Source of the DNA: Siphonobacter sp. BAB-5405
Lineage (GTDB): Bacteria; Bacteroidota; Bacteroidia; Cytophagales; Spirosomataceae
Length of the DNA stretch: 38,651 nucleotides
Assembly (NCBI RefSeq): GCF_002872335.1
Contig: NZ_NJAG01000043.1
Coordinates: forward strand, 1-38,651
Direction of reading: 5' to 3'
The translations under genes were made by a program, and so were the position numbers. Shown here piece by piece: positions 1 through 9,585 of this stretch. The notes beneath the pieces are model-generated. The model did not search any database. It was not told the DNA's origin and worked only from the letters and a program-made list of their open reading frames with translations. The stretch's first letter is position 1. Each line of letters opens with the position of its first letter.

Positions 1-3000
1 TCGTTGCTGGAAGATCAGCGGCATTTGTATCTGGCCACGGGTGGCGATGGCCTCTGGCGACTGCCCTACCAGCCCGAACGCAACAGCTACGGAAAAGCAG
101 AGCCTCTGCATCACTTTCCCGGCCAGACGCTGGCCCATACGCAGATTTTTGACCTATGCAAATCACCCGATGGAGCTTTCTGGCTGGGTACGGATCGGGG
201 ACTAGCCCGACTCGAAGCCCTCGATTCACCACAAGTACGACTTCGCTGGTACCGAACCAACCCCAGCAATCCGCAGAGTCTGAGCAATAATCTGGTGTAT
301 CGCCTCTTTCTGGACCGTACGCAACGACTCTGGTGCGGTACGGAGCAACAGATCAGTACGCTTGATTTAAGTGGGCTGCCTTTTCAGTCGTATACCTTTC
401 CCTCCGGTACTGCCGAAGATCAGGTGCGTAGCATTGCGGCGGGGCCGGGGGCAACGGTTTGGCTGGGGATGGGCAAAACCGGATTGTACCGTTACAACCT
501 ATCGAATGGTGCAACGGAGCGGTTCCGGCTGGAAAGTCAATCCTCGTTCTGGAACGAGCACCGGGCCTTGTTACGAGCCTCCAGCGGTGACCTTTGGATC
601 GGTACGCTTGGTGGGGCGGTGCGAATGACGGCGAGTCAGCAAGTACACGCCGAACTGGAAGGGTCCGCCGTTTTTTCTTTCCTAGAAGATTCACAAAAGA
701 ACATCTGGTTAGGCACCAACCACGGCTTATACCGGCGAACGCCCGATGGGAAAAAGAGCCGTATTCGTCTCGGTAGTAGCGATACGGAATTCATTCGCTC
801 CTTACTGGAAGATCAGGCGGGTTTGCTCTGGATTGGTTTCGATAATAGCGGACTGGGCCGGTACAACCCCAAAACCGGCGTTTTTGAGTGGATCAAAGAC
901 GCTAGTCATACGCTAGGAAGTGCGATTTACGCACTCGTTGAATTCCCTAAACAGGTGATCTGGGCGGGCTCTGAATCGGGTTTACACCAAATTACAGCCG
1001 ATCCGAAAGGAGCCTGTCACGTTAAAACCTACTCCGAAAAGCAGGGGTTACTGCATCCTTCGGTAAATGGAATCGTATCCGATGCCCAGGGTTTTCTCTG
1101 GATCAGTACTATCAAAGGGCTCATGCGTTTTCAACCCGCTTCGGGGCGTTTTCAGACGTACCTACCCAACCAGCGGTTCAGCTATAATGTCATGAGTCGG
1201 TTGAACAAAGGACAATTACTGTACGGACTGACGAATGGTTTTCTCCGGTTTGACCCCCGCCAGCTTCAACACTGGGTTTCATTGCCTACCGTTGTCTTGA
1301 CGGACTTCAAACTTTTCAATGAAAGCGTGGGAATCGGTCAGGTCAGTCAGGGCGATACCGTACTACGGCAGTCCCTAAGCGAAACGCAGGAAATTACGCT
1401 CCATTATAAAAACAACGTATTCAGTGTTGACTTTGCGGCTCTGGACGTGGCAAATCCGGAGGGAACGACCTACGTCTACCAAATGGAAGGCTTTGATCAG
1501 GCCTGGATTCCGGTCGATGCCCAGCACCGTTCGGCCACGTATACCAACCTGAGTGCCGGAACCTACACCTTTCGCGTAAAAGCCGCGAATAGCTTCGGTG
1601 AATGGAGTGCCAAACCGGCGGCCCTTACCTTCCAGATTCTACCACCACCCTGGAAAACCTGGTGGGCCATTACGGGATACATTGTGCTTTTTCACGTATT
1701 GCTCCTCATCTTCATCCGTTATCTGCTACTACAAGCCCGGCAACGGGATGCCCTGGCCTTGGAACAGATTGAAAAAGAGCAGCTCAAAAATCTGCATCAG
1801 CTTAAACTCCGCTTTTTTACGGACATTTCGCACGAATTCCGGACGCCCCTTACCCTCATGGCGGGGCCGATTGAAGAGCTAATGAATAGCTCGGAAGTAC
1901 GGGGTAAGGTTCGCGAAAAAGTACAGTTGCTGCAACGCAATAGCCGTAAATTACTGCAACTCATTGAAGAACTGATGACGTTCCAGAAGCTGGAACAGGG
2001 CAAAGTACAGCTTCATAAACGGACGTTGAATCTAGTGGACTGGGTAGAGGAAATGTATCAGAATTTTGTACCGTTGGCCGAACGTCGGCAGATTACCTTT
2101 GAACTGACGGCTCCAACTTCCGAAATCCGATCGGATATAGACCCCGTTCAGCTGGAAAAAGTACTGAATAACCTCTTATCCAATGCCTTCAAGTTTACGC
2201 CGGCGGGTGGGCAGGTACGTCTGGATCTGTTCCTGTCCGAACCGGATGGGGTGTGTCTGCGGGTGCAGGATACCGGTAGTGGACTGACCCCCGAACAGCA
2301 AAGCCACCTTTTCGAACGCTTTTATCAGTCAGACCCCAACCGGGGAGGGTCGGGTGTGGGTTTATCGCTGGTGAAAAGTCTGATTGAACTACACGGGGGC
2401 CGGATTACCGTGACCAGCGAACCGGACGTGCAGACGGAATTCACGGTATGGCTGCCCCTGCAAAACGCTCTGTTGGAATCGCAACCGCTTCACCTCCGTA
2501 CGGAGCCGCTGGTACAGAGCGAAGTCGGAGCCATTCGCTGGTTAGGAATGCCCGAAGACGAGAAACCCGAATTATTACTGGTGGATGATAACGACGAAGT
2601 ACTCGAATTTTTAAGCCTGCTTTTTCAGGATCACTATCGCATTACCCGGGCCCTGAATGGTCAGGAAGCACTGGCTCGCGTACAGCAACGCGAACCGCAG
2701 GCGATCATCAGTGATGTCATGATGCCCGTGATGGATGGGCTGGAGTTATGCCGGAATCTGAAAAGTAACCTGGATACCTGCCACGTACCCCTGATTTTGC
2801 TCACGGCACGAGCCCGCGTGGAGAGCGAAATGGAAGGTATTGGCGTTGGGGCGGATGATTACGTCGCCAAACCCTTTCACCCCGATTTGTTACGCCTCCG
2901 GGTACAGACGCTCATCGAAAATCGGCAGCAGCTTATTCGAAAATATCAGTCGGCTGAAGAGATCATTCCAAAAGATCTGACTCGCAATCCGCTCGACGAG

Positions 3001-3333
3001 GCCTTCCTGCAAAAAGTCATTCAATCCATCGAACAGAATCTGAGTAACGAAGAATTTAGCGTGGAAGAACTCGGCGAATGCGTGTGCATGAGTCGCAGTA
3101 ACCTGTTCCGAAAACTGAAAGCCCTGACTGGGCAGACCCCGTTGGAATTCATTTATTTCATCCGGCTAAAACACGCAATGCAGCTCCTGCTGGAACGTAA
3201 ATACAGCATTTCTGAAATTACCTACGAGGTGGGTTTCAAAAATCCTTCCTCGTTCAGTAAGTCCTTTCGCAAACAGTTCGGGAAAGCTCCCACCGAGTAC
3301 CTACAGGAGCAAATCGCCCGACAGAAAAACTAA
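1..3333 (+). CDS. Hybrid two-component system sensor/regulator (HTCS), 5' end outside window
   Basis: An inner-membrane one-protein signalling system that typically senses an oligosaccharide in the periplasm and activates the adjacent susCD operon. The reading frame is open from the first base, so the N-terminus and signal peptide lie off the window. Visible in order: two-component propeller (reg_prop) repeats with recurrent 'LWIG/IWLGT' strands over roughly residues 1-440; a Y_Y_Y domain (about 455-545, 'YVYQMEGFDQAWIPV'); one membrane helix (about 555-578); HisKA with phospho-acceptor His in 'DISHEFRTPL' (codon 1831-1833); HATPase with N box, 'DTGSG' and 'GGSGVGLSL'; a receiver with 'VDD' and Asp in 'SDVMMPVMDG' (codon 2713-2715); and a C-terminal AraC-type HTH ending 'GKAPTEY'. 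All catalytic residues of the visible part are present. It is followed by a terminator and then susC, the usual order for a PUL regulator. Confidence 0.96.
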   Translation, partial: SLLEDQRHLYLATGGDGLWRLPYQPERNSYGKAEPLHHFPGQTLAHTQIFDLCKSPDGAFWLGTDRGLARLEALDSPQVRLRWYRTNPSNPQSLSNNLVYRLFLDRTQRLWCGTEQQISTLDLSGLPFQSYTFPSGTAEDQVRSIAAGPGATVWLGMGKTGLYRYNLSNGATERFRLESQSSFWNEHRALLRASSGDLWIGTLGGAVRMTASQQVHAELEGSAVFSFLEDSQKNIWLGTNHGLYRRTPDGKKSRIRLGSSDTEFIRSLLEDQAGLLWIGFDNSGLGRYNPKTGVFEWIKDASHTLGSAIYALVEFPKQVIWAGSESGLHQITADPKGACHVKTYSEKQGLLHPSVNGIVSDAQGFLWISTIKGLMRFQPASGRFQTYLPNQRFSYNVMSRLNKGQLLYGLTNGFLRFDPRQLQHWVSLPTVVLTDFKLFNESVGIGQVSQGDTVLRQSLSETQEITLHYKNNVFSVDFAALDVANPEGTTYVYQMEGFDQAWIPVDAQHRSATYTNLSAGTYTFRVKAANSFGEWSAKPAALTFQILPPPWKTWWAITGYIVLFHVLLLIFIRYLLLQARQRDALALEQIEKEQLKNLHQLKLRFFTDISHEFRTPLTLMAGPIEELMNSSEVRGKVREKVQLLQRNSRKLLQLIEELMTFQKLEQGKVQLHKRTLNLVDWVEEMYQNFVPLAERRQITFELTAPTSEIRSDIDPVQLEKVLNNLLSNAFKFTPAGGQVRLDLFLSEPDGVCLRVQDTGSGLTPEQQSHLFERFYQSDPNRGGSGVGLSLVKSLIELHGGRITVTSEPDVQTEFTVWLPLQNALLESQPLHLRTEPLVQSEVGAIRWLGMPEDEKPELLLVDDNDEVLEFLSLLFQDHYRITRALNGQEALARVQQREPQAIISDVMMPVMDGLELCRNLKSNLDTCHVPLILLTARARVESEMEGIGVGADDYVAKPFHPDLLRLRVQTLIENRQQLIRKYQSAEEIIPKDLTRNPLDEAFLQKVIQSIEQNLSNEEFSVEELGECVCMSRSNLFRKLKALTGQTPLEFIYFIRLKHAMQLLLERKYSISEITYEVGFKNPSSFSKSFRKQFGKAPTEYLQEQIARQKN

Positions 3334-3341
3334 ATGACCAT

Positions 3342-3368
3342 CGTCCACCCGCTCCGGTGGACGTTTTT
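3342..3368 (+). terminator. Rho-independent terminator after HTCS gene
   Basis: A perfect 8-bp stem CGTCCACC/GGTGGACG (3342-3349 with 3356-3363) and a 6-nt loop are followed by TTTTT. It starts 8 bp after the HTCS stop codon and separates the regulator from susC. Confidence 0.9.
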
Positions 3369-3610
3369 GTTTCTAAACCCTCTTCCAGACCGAAGGAATT
3401 CACAGAAAAGGCTTTCATTGAAGCAATACGCAACATTTCCATCGGCTTTTGCAACATCTCCATCCCTGGTTTCAACCGCTCCGGTAGTTACTTTACCTCG
3501 TCTTTTATTGCATTTTTCTAGGATAAATTATGATCCGTTATATGCAGGGTTTTCAGGAGCGGGAAAACCCCAAAGACTGGTTGGTCCATTCATCTAAACC
3601 TATTTTTTGT

Positions 3611-6600
3611 ATGCGTTTATTAGTATACTTTTCTCTTTTACTGATCTTACCTCTGGCGGGATGGGCTCAGGAACGAACCCTTTCGGGTCGGGTGACGGCC
3701 GAAGGTGGACAAGGCTTACCCGGCGTAAACGTACTACTCAAAGGCACGTCCATAGGTACCTCCACGGACGCCGAAGGGCGGTTTACCCTGCGAACCACCA
3801 CAACGGACGGTACACTGATTTTTCTTCGATTGGCTACGTAAAACAGGAAATTGCCGTAGGCAGTCGCACCGCTATTGATGTGGCGATGGTAGCCGATGCC
3901 CAGGCCCTGAACGAAGTCGTCGTTGTTGGGTACGGGGAACAGAGTCGCAAGGCCTTGTCCACGGCGGTGAGTTCCGTTTCGTCCAAACAACTGAAAGATA
4001 TTCCGGTAGCCAATCCGGCCCAGGCTCTGGCGGCTCAGGTGTCGGGCGTGAACATTGCCCAGACGGGTGGGCAGCCGGGAGCGGCTCCCGTCATCCGGAT
4101 TCGGGGCGTGGGTTCGCTCGGGGCCGGAAATAGTCCGCTGTACGTGGTCGACGGCTATCCGCTGGCGGGTGCCGACAATTTCAACCAGATCAATCCCGGC
4201 GATATCCAATCCATCGAAGTATTGAAAGATGCCGCCGCCGCGGCCATTTACGGGTCGCGGGGCGGTAACGGCGTAATTCTGGTCACGACCAAACGCGGTA
4301 CGCCCGGCAAAACGCGGATCAACTTTAACACCTTCGTTGGGGTACAAAACATTGCCCGGAAAATTCCGCTGATGAACAACGTCCAGTTCATTGATTTCTC
4401 GAAGGAATCGGCGGTAAATGCAGGACTCAAGTACTACGCGTTTTACGACAACCCACCCGCCGATCTGCCCCAAACGGACTGGCAGGATGCCATCTATCGG
4501 CAGGCTCTGATGACGCAACAGGAATTGTCGGCTTCGGGTGGCAGTGAGAAAATTCGCTACCACGTGTCGGGCTCGTATCTGAAACAGGAAGGAATTCTAA
4601 AGGCCACCGAATTTGAACGGTTCACGCTACGGGCCAATCTGGAAGCCCAGCTTTCGAAACGCGTACGGGCGGGAGTCGTACTGGCTCCTTCGCTAACCAA
4701 TACGAAGTACCAGACCGTCGCCGGAACGAACGACGCCTCCGTCATTGCCGTGGGTACTGACCCGATTGCGGCGGCTCTGGTGATGCCCTCGCTGTTTCCC
4801 GAACGCCTGCCCAACGGCGATTACGCCAATACGAACAATTATCCGCTGACGCAGGGAGCCAATTCCATTTCGCCCAATTTCCGCGGACCAACGGTGCAGT
4901 TCGATCAGTACCGGGATCGGGGGAGTAGTCCCCGGTTTCTGGCCAACTCTTTCGTCGAATGGGAGATTATTCCGGATTTAAGCGTCAAAACCAGTTTTGG
5001 CGTCGAGTACAATACCGATACCCGGAATCAGTTCGTGCCCGCAACCATGCCTTCCAATACGGCTCCAACGGCTAACATCAGTAATCCTTTGGTGAATAAT
5101 ATCGCGGCGGCCAAGCGGTTGAATACCAGCTCTAACTGGCTCTGGGAAAATACTTTACACTACCGCAAAACCATCGGAGCGGATCATTCCTTCGATCTTT
5201 TGGCGGGGTATACCGCTCAATCTGCGGTGGGTTCGGGTAATGTGATCACCGGCGTGAACGGCAGTTTTGTCAACGATCTGATTACGAACATCAGCGGGGC
5301 GGGTACCACGACGGCGACCAATTCGTATTCCAAAAACAATCTGGTTTCCTGGCTGGGTCGGGTGAACTACAGCTACAAGGACAAATACCTGTTGTCGGCG
5401 GCCCTTCGTCGGGATGGTTCCTCCCGGTTTGGGGCGAACAACCGCTACGCTACCTTCCCTTCGGTATCGGCAGCCTGGCGATTGTCGGAAGAGAACTTCA
5501 TGAAATCCGTAGCAATCATCAGCGATCTGAAAATTCGCGGCAGTTACGGTCTGACGGGTAATAACAACATTGGCAATTACGCCTCGCAAAGCTACGCGAC
5601 GCAGGCGAACTACGCCTTTGGTTCGGGAGCGGGGAATCGGGTGTACGGCTACGCAGCAACCAACATTGCCAACGCGGGCCTGACCTGGGAAACCAACCAG
5701 CAAACTGATCTTGGACTGGAACTGGGCCTGTGGAAAGACCGGATCTCTTTAACTGCCGACGTCTACCAACGCCTCACGACGGGACTGCTCAATAACCGAA
5801 ACGTTCCGGCAACTGTGGGAATCGCGGGTTCGGTGCTGGAAAACATTGGTAAGATTGAAAACAAGGGGCTGGAACTGTCGATTACGTCCCGCAACGTGAG
5901 CGGAAGAGATTTGAACTGGACGACCAACGGTAACATTTCTTTCAATCAGAATCGTGTCGTCTCGCTGGTGACGGACAAACCCATTTACTACAGTGCGGGT
6001 GGGTTCACCAACTACGCCATCGTGATTCCGGGCATGCCGCTGGGTGAATTTTACGGCTACCGGCAGATTGGCGTATTCCGTGATCAGTCGGAGGTGGATG
6101 CGGGAGCAACCTGGGCCAGCGGCGGTTCCAAGCCCGGAGATATCAAGTACGAAGATGTGAATGGCGACGGCAAAATCAACGCCTCAGACTTGACCTACCT
6201 CGGCAATCCGCTACCCAAATTCACGTACGGACTTACCAATACGCTGAGCTGGAAAGGTTTCGATCTGAACATCATCCTGCAGGGTTCACAAGGGAATAAA
6301 ATCTGGGCTCAATGGTTGCGTTCAGGTTATTTCTTCAACGGCAATGCCAATACCATCACCGATGTCGCCAACCGCTGGCGTTCGCCGAGTGACCCGGGTA
6401 ATGGCTGGCAACCCCGGGCTACGAATACCGCGTCGGGCGGAGCCAACAACCCGTCGAGTCGCTATGTCTACGATGCTTCGTTTTTGCGAATCCGTACGGT
6501 TTCGTTCGGCTACAGTCTGCCTTCGGAAGTCATAAAACGCTGGAAATTCGAACAGGCACGTCTCTACGTGAGCGGTCAGAACCTCTACACCTTCACCAAG

Positions 6601-6723
6601 TACATCGGCTACAACCCCGAAGCCAACGACAACGGCAATACCACGGCTCCAACCTACGGCTACGATTCGGCTTCTTATCCGTTGGCTCGTACCATCACCG
6701 TTGGTCTCAATCTGGGTTTTTAA
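3611..6723 (+). CDS. susC: SusC/RagA family TonB-dependent receptor, with one-base frameshift near 3819-3823
   Basis: Outer-membrane TonB-dependent importer of oligosaccharides, working with the SusD protein encoded next. The start at 3611 gives a clear signal peptide (MRLLVYFSLLLILPLAGWAQ) followed by a CarboxypepD_reg-like domain ('LSGRVTAEGGQGLPGVNVLLKGTSIGTSTDAEGRF'). That frame ends at 3841. The remainder of the protein (from 'SSIGYVKQEIAVG', then 'EVVVVGYGEQ', the plug domain 'RIRGVGSL..PLYVVDGYPL' and the long beta-barrel to the C-terminal 'ITVGLNLGF') is in another frame. Adding one T to the five-T run at 3819-3823 rejoins them as 'GTLIFSSIGYVKQE', the family consensus, giving a protein of about 1037 residues, the usual length. 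I read this as one gene with a missing base, from sequencing error or a recent mutation. A start at 3607 in the second frame gives no sensible N-terminus. The 240-bp leader upstream shows no motif I can name. Confidence 0.93.
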
Positions 6724-6742
6724 TTATAAGACATTCAATCGT

Positions 6743-8251
6743 ATGAAACGACTTTTGCTCCTACTCCTGCTGGTTACGGGCTTTCTGGTTTCCTGTCAGC
6801 AAAGCTTCATGGAATTAACGGACCCTACCAAAATTCCTACGGATAAACTCTTCAGCACGGCTACCAACGTATCCGCTGCCGTGACGGGCGTGTATAGTCA
6901 GTTACAGCCTATTTACAACAACAGCTATTTTATATTTGGGGAGATGGCGAGTGACAACGCCTACGAACCCGTTTCTGCCAATGCCCGCTATTTCTTCTCC
7001 ATTTTTAATGTGGAAGAAAACAACCCTAACCTGCAAACCATGTGGACGGATTCGTACCGCTGCATCAGTCGGGCAAACACCGTACTGGCTCGGGCCGGAA
7101 CAGTAGCCATGGACACAACGCTGCGGAATCGGTACCTGGCCGAAATGAAATTTATCCGGGCCTTGAATTACTTCAATCTGGTCCGTATCTGGGGAGCGGT
7201 TCCCTTGGTAACGGAAGATCTGGGCGACAATTACCAGAAAGCCTACGACTATGGTCGCACGCCCGCTACCGAAGTATACGCTCAGATTACCAAAGATTTA
7301 CGCGAAGCCGCTGCCGGATTACCCATTACCTATCCAGCGGCTGATCTGGGCCGGGCCACCCGTACGGCGGCCAAGGGATTGCTGGGGAAAGTACTGCTGA
7401 CGCAGGGCCAGTACCAGCAGGCCGCCACGGTACTGGGCGAGCTGATTCCGGGTACTCCGACAGCAGGAAATCTGGCGAGTGTACATACGCTGGAAACGAA
7501 TTACGACAACGTGTTCTCAACGGCGAATGAAATGAACAAGGAAATTCTGTTTGCGGTACGGTATCTGTCCGGCGGCGTGAGTCTGGGGAGTGGCTTTGCC
7601 AGTAATTTCCTGCCGACGTATTCGGGTACGGACATCATCCGGGTGGGTTTGTCGGGTGGTCCCATGATCCGGCAGGATCTGGCCAATGCCTTCCCGGAAG
7701 GGGATCGGCGGAAGGCGGTATCGGTCGGTTATTACACGAAAGGAAACAGTGCTGCTACGTCCGATTATTATACCCGTAAGTACATCGTCAACGGGGCTCC
7801 CTTTGCCCGAAATGATGGCGACAATGACTGGATTGTGCTGCGGTACGCTGACGTACTGCTGATGTACGCGGAGGCCCTGAACGAAGGGGGACAAGCCACG
7901 GAGGCTCTGCCGTATCTGAATACCGTTCGCACGCGGGCCGGACTGTCGCCGCTATCGAATCAGAGTCAGGCTCAGCTACGATTGGCTCTGGAAAACGAAC
8001 GCCGCCTGGAACTCAGTTACGAAGGACACCGCTGGTTTGATCTGGTACGAACGAATCGCCTGTTGCCCGTACTAAATGCCTTTTACGCCAAGTATGCTGC
8101 TATTCCATCTACGCCTCAGGTTCCGAATAACGGCTTGTTTGTGAACAGTGGCGGTAGTGTGGTGCAGGTACAGGCCTATCAAACCTTATTCCCCCTGCCT
8201 TTGTCCGAACGTCAGTATAACCCCAAACTCACCCAAAACGAAGGGTACTGA
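6743..8251 (+). CDS. susD: SusD/RagB family glycan-binding lipoprotein
   Basis: Surface lipoprotein that binds glycan and caps the SusC barrel. I chose the ATG at 6743, 19 bp after the susC stop, because it gives a lipoprotein signal MKRLLLLLLLVTGFLVSC with the lipidated Cys at about residue 18. The upstream in-frame ATG at 6701 overlaps susC and would bury the signal. The body of about 502 residues has the SusD alpha-helical TPR-like core ('SYRCISRANTVLARA', 'YLAEMKFIRALNYFNLVRIWGAVPLVTE') and the usual C-terminal region ('LRYADVLLMYAEALNEGG', 'LENERRLELSYEGHRWFDLVRTNRL', 'LFPLPLSERQYNPKLTQNEGY'). Partner of the preceding SusC. Confidence 0.97.
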   Translation: MKRLLLLLLLVTGFLVSCQQSFMELTDPTKIPTDKLFSTATNVSAAVTGVYSQLQPIYNNSYFIFGEMASDNAYEPVSANARYFFSIFNVEENNPNLQTMWTDSYRCISRANTVLARAGTVAMDTTLRNRYLAEMKFIRALNYFNLVRIWGAVPLVTEDLGDNYQKAYDYGRTPATEVYAQITKDLREAAAGLPITYPAADLGRATRTAAKGLLGKVLLTQGQYQQAATVLGELIPGTPTAGNLASVHTLETNYDNVFSTANEMNKEILFAVRYLSGGVSLGSGFASNFLPTYSGTDIIRVGLSGGPMIRQDLANAFPEGDRRKAVSVGYYTKGNSAATSDYYTRKYIVNGAPFARNDGDNDWIVLRYADVLLMYAEALNEGGQATEALPYLNTVRTRAGLSPLSNQSQAQLRLALENERRLELSYEGHRWFDLVRTNRLLPVLNAFYAKYAAIPSTPQVPNNGLFVNSGGSVVQVQAYQTLFPLPLSERQYNPKLTQNEGY

Positions 8252-8321
8252 ATGCCCCCGAAGCGGCAACGAAACATTTGCCGCTTCCGTAGGTTTAGGC
8301 GTACAAACGAAAGTCAAGTGC

Positions 8322-9581
8322 ATGAAGCGTTACCTGCTATTCTTTTTTCTTTTCCTGTCAGGACTCGTACGAGCTCAGTCCGATTCACTGGAGAATGCCC
8401 GTTTACTCCGATCGCGGCAGGGATTGCCCTTCTTTTTTCAGAAAATTAAAGCCGGGAAAAACCTGACGATCGGTTACCTCGGCGGTAGTATCACCGAAGC
8501 GGGGAAAGGCTGGCGGGAGCAGTCGGTACAAGGCTTACAGAAACGCTATCCCAAAGCTCAATTTTCGGGCATCAATGCGGGTGTAGGCGGTACAGGGTCC
8601 GATTTGGGCGTGTTTCGGGTTCAGCCGCAGGTACTGGATCAAAAACCCGATCTGGTCTTCGTGGAATTTGCTGTGAACGACAACGGCAAAAAGCCCGAGC
8701 AGATTTACCGGGCGATGGAAGGGATTGTACGCAAAATCTGGCGGCAAAATCCGCAGATCGACATTTGTTTCGTGTACACAATCACGGCCGATCTGGCTCC
8801 GTATTTCCAGCGGGGAAAACTGCCGCCTTCCGCACTGGCCATGGAACAGATTGCCGAGCACTACGGCGTGCCGAGTGTGTGTATGGGTTTAAAAGTAGCG
8901 GCTCTGGCGAAAGAAGGAACGTTACTTTTCAAGGGAAAACGTGAAGAACATCCCGATAAAATCGTCTTTTCCCCGGACAACGTACACCCTTACGCCGAAA
9001 CCGGTCACGCTCTGTACGCGGAAGCACTGGATGAGGCTTTACAACAACTTTCCTCGCAACAATCTACGCTGAAGGCTCACCTCCTCCCCAAACCGTACGT
9101 CGCGGATCACTGGGAAGCCGCCCGGATGGTTCCTTTCGAACAACTCAAACGGCAGGGCAACTGGCAGGTACTGACGCCCGAAACGGATACGGTGGCCCGG
9201 TTGATGAAAAACCGTTTTACTCGTTTGCTCAAATCCACCCAACCTGGCGATTACCTGGAAGTACGCATGAAAGGGCAGGCCTGCGGCTTGTATGACGTCA
9301 TGGGACCCGGCTGCGGTCAATACGTGCTGGAACTTGATCAGGATTATCAGCAGAAAATTGACCGCTTTGACGCGTATTGTACGTATTACCGCTCTAATTT
9401 CTTTGTACTCCCCATCGACCCGCAAAAGGAGCATACCTTCCGGTTCCGGGTTTCCGGCGAAAAACTGGACAAGGCCAATATTCTCAAGGCCCGCAATGAA
9501 ACCATCGATGAACCGCGTCGGTACGAAGAAAACGCCTGTTACGCCGGGCAGCTGTTACTGGTGGGTGAACTCATTCCCTGA
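8322..9581 (+). CDS. SGNH/GDSL-type hydrolase, probable exported carbohydrate esterase
   Basis: Likely an exported esterase that removes acyl (for example acetyl) groups from a glycan; the substrate is inferred from context only. The start at 8322 yields a signal peptide (MKRYLLFFFLFLSGLVRAQ); the frame is open further upstream into susD, but that part lacks a signal. Block I is 'GYLGGSITEAGKGW' with nucleophile Ser near residue 56. A conserved Gly follows in 'GINAGVGGTGSDLG', Asn in 'VFVEFAVNDNG', and the Asp-x-x-His block in 'SPDNVHPYAETGHALYAEAL'. The 419-residue length leaves about 130 residues after the catalytic domain, beginning 'KPYVADHWEAARMVPFEQL', which look like a beta-rich appended domain. 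It lies 70 bp after susD and 4 bp before the fucosidase gene, so it is in the same operon. Confidence 0.9.
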   Translation: MKRYLLFFFLFLSGLVRAQSDSLENARLLRSRQGLPFFFQKIKAGKNLTIGYLGGSITEAGKGWREQSVQGLQKRYPKAQFSGINAGVGGTGSDLGVFRVQPQVLDQKPDLVFVEFAVNDNGKKPEQIYRAMEGIVRKIWRQNPQIDICFVYTITADLAPYFQRGKLPPSALAMEQIAEHYGVPSVCMGLKVAALAKEGTLLFKGKREEHPDKIVFSPDNVHPYAETGHALYAEALDEALQQLSSQQSTLKAHLLPKPYVADHWEAARMVPFEQLKRQGNWQVLTPETDTVARLMKNRFTRLLKSTQPGDYLEVRMKGQACGLYDVMGPGCGQYVLELDQDYQQKIDRFDAYCTYYRSNFFVLPIDPQKEHTFRFRVSGEKLDKANILKARNETIDEPRRYEENACYAGQLLLVGELIP

Positions 9582-9585
9582 ATCC

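Noticed and set aside
3816-3826. Programmed -1 ribosomal frameshift in susC
   Set aside because: Phe-tRNA could slip on TTT, but there is no standard X-XXY-YYZ heptamer, and three other genes in the window show the same one-base loss, so an error is more likely.
3667-4563. Long open frame of 298 codons on the minus strand
   Set aside because: It lies wholly antisense to susC, has no signal, domain or start context, and arises from the codon bias of the real gene.
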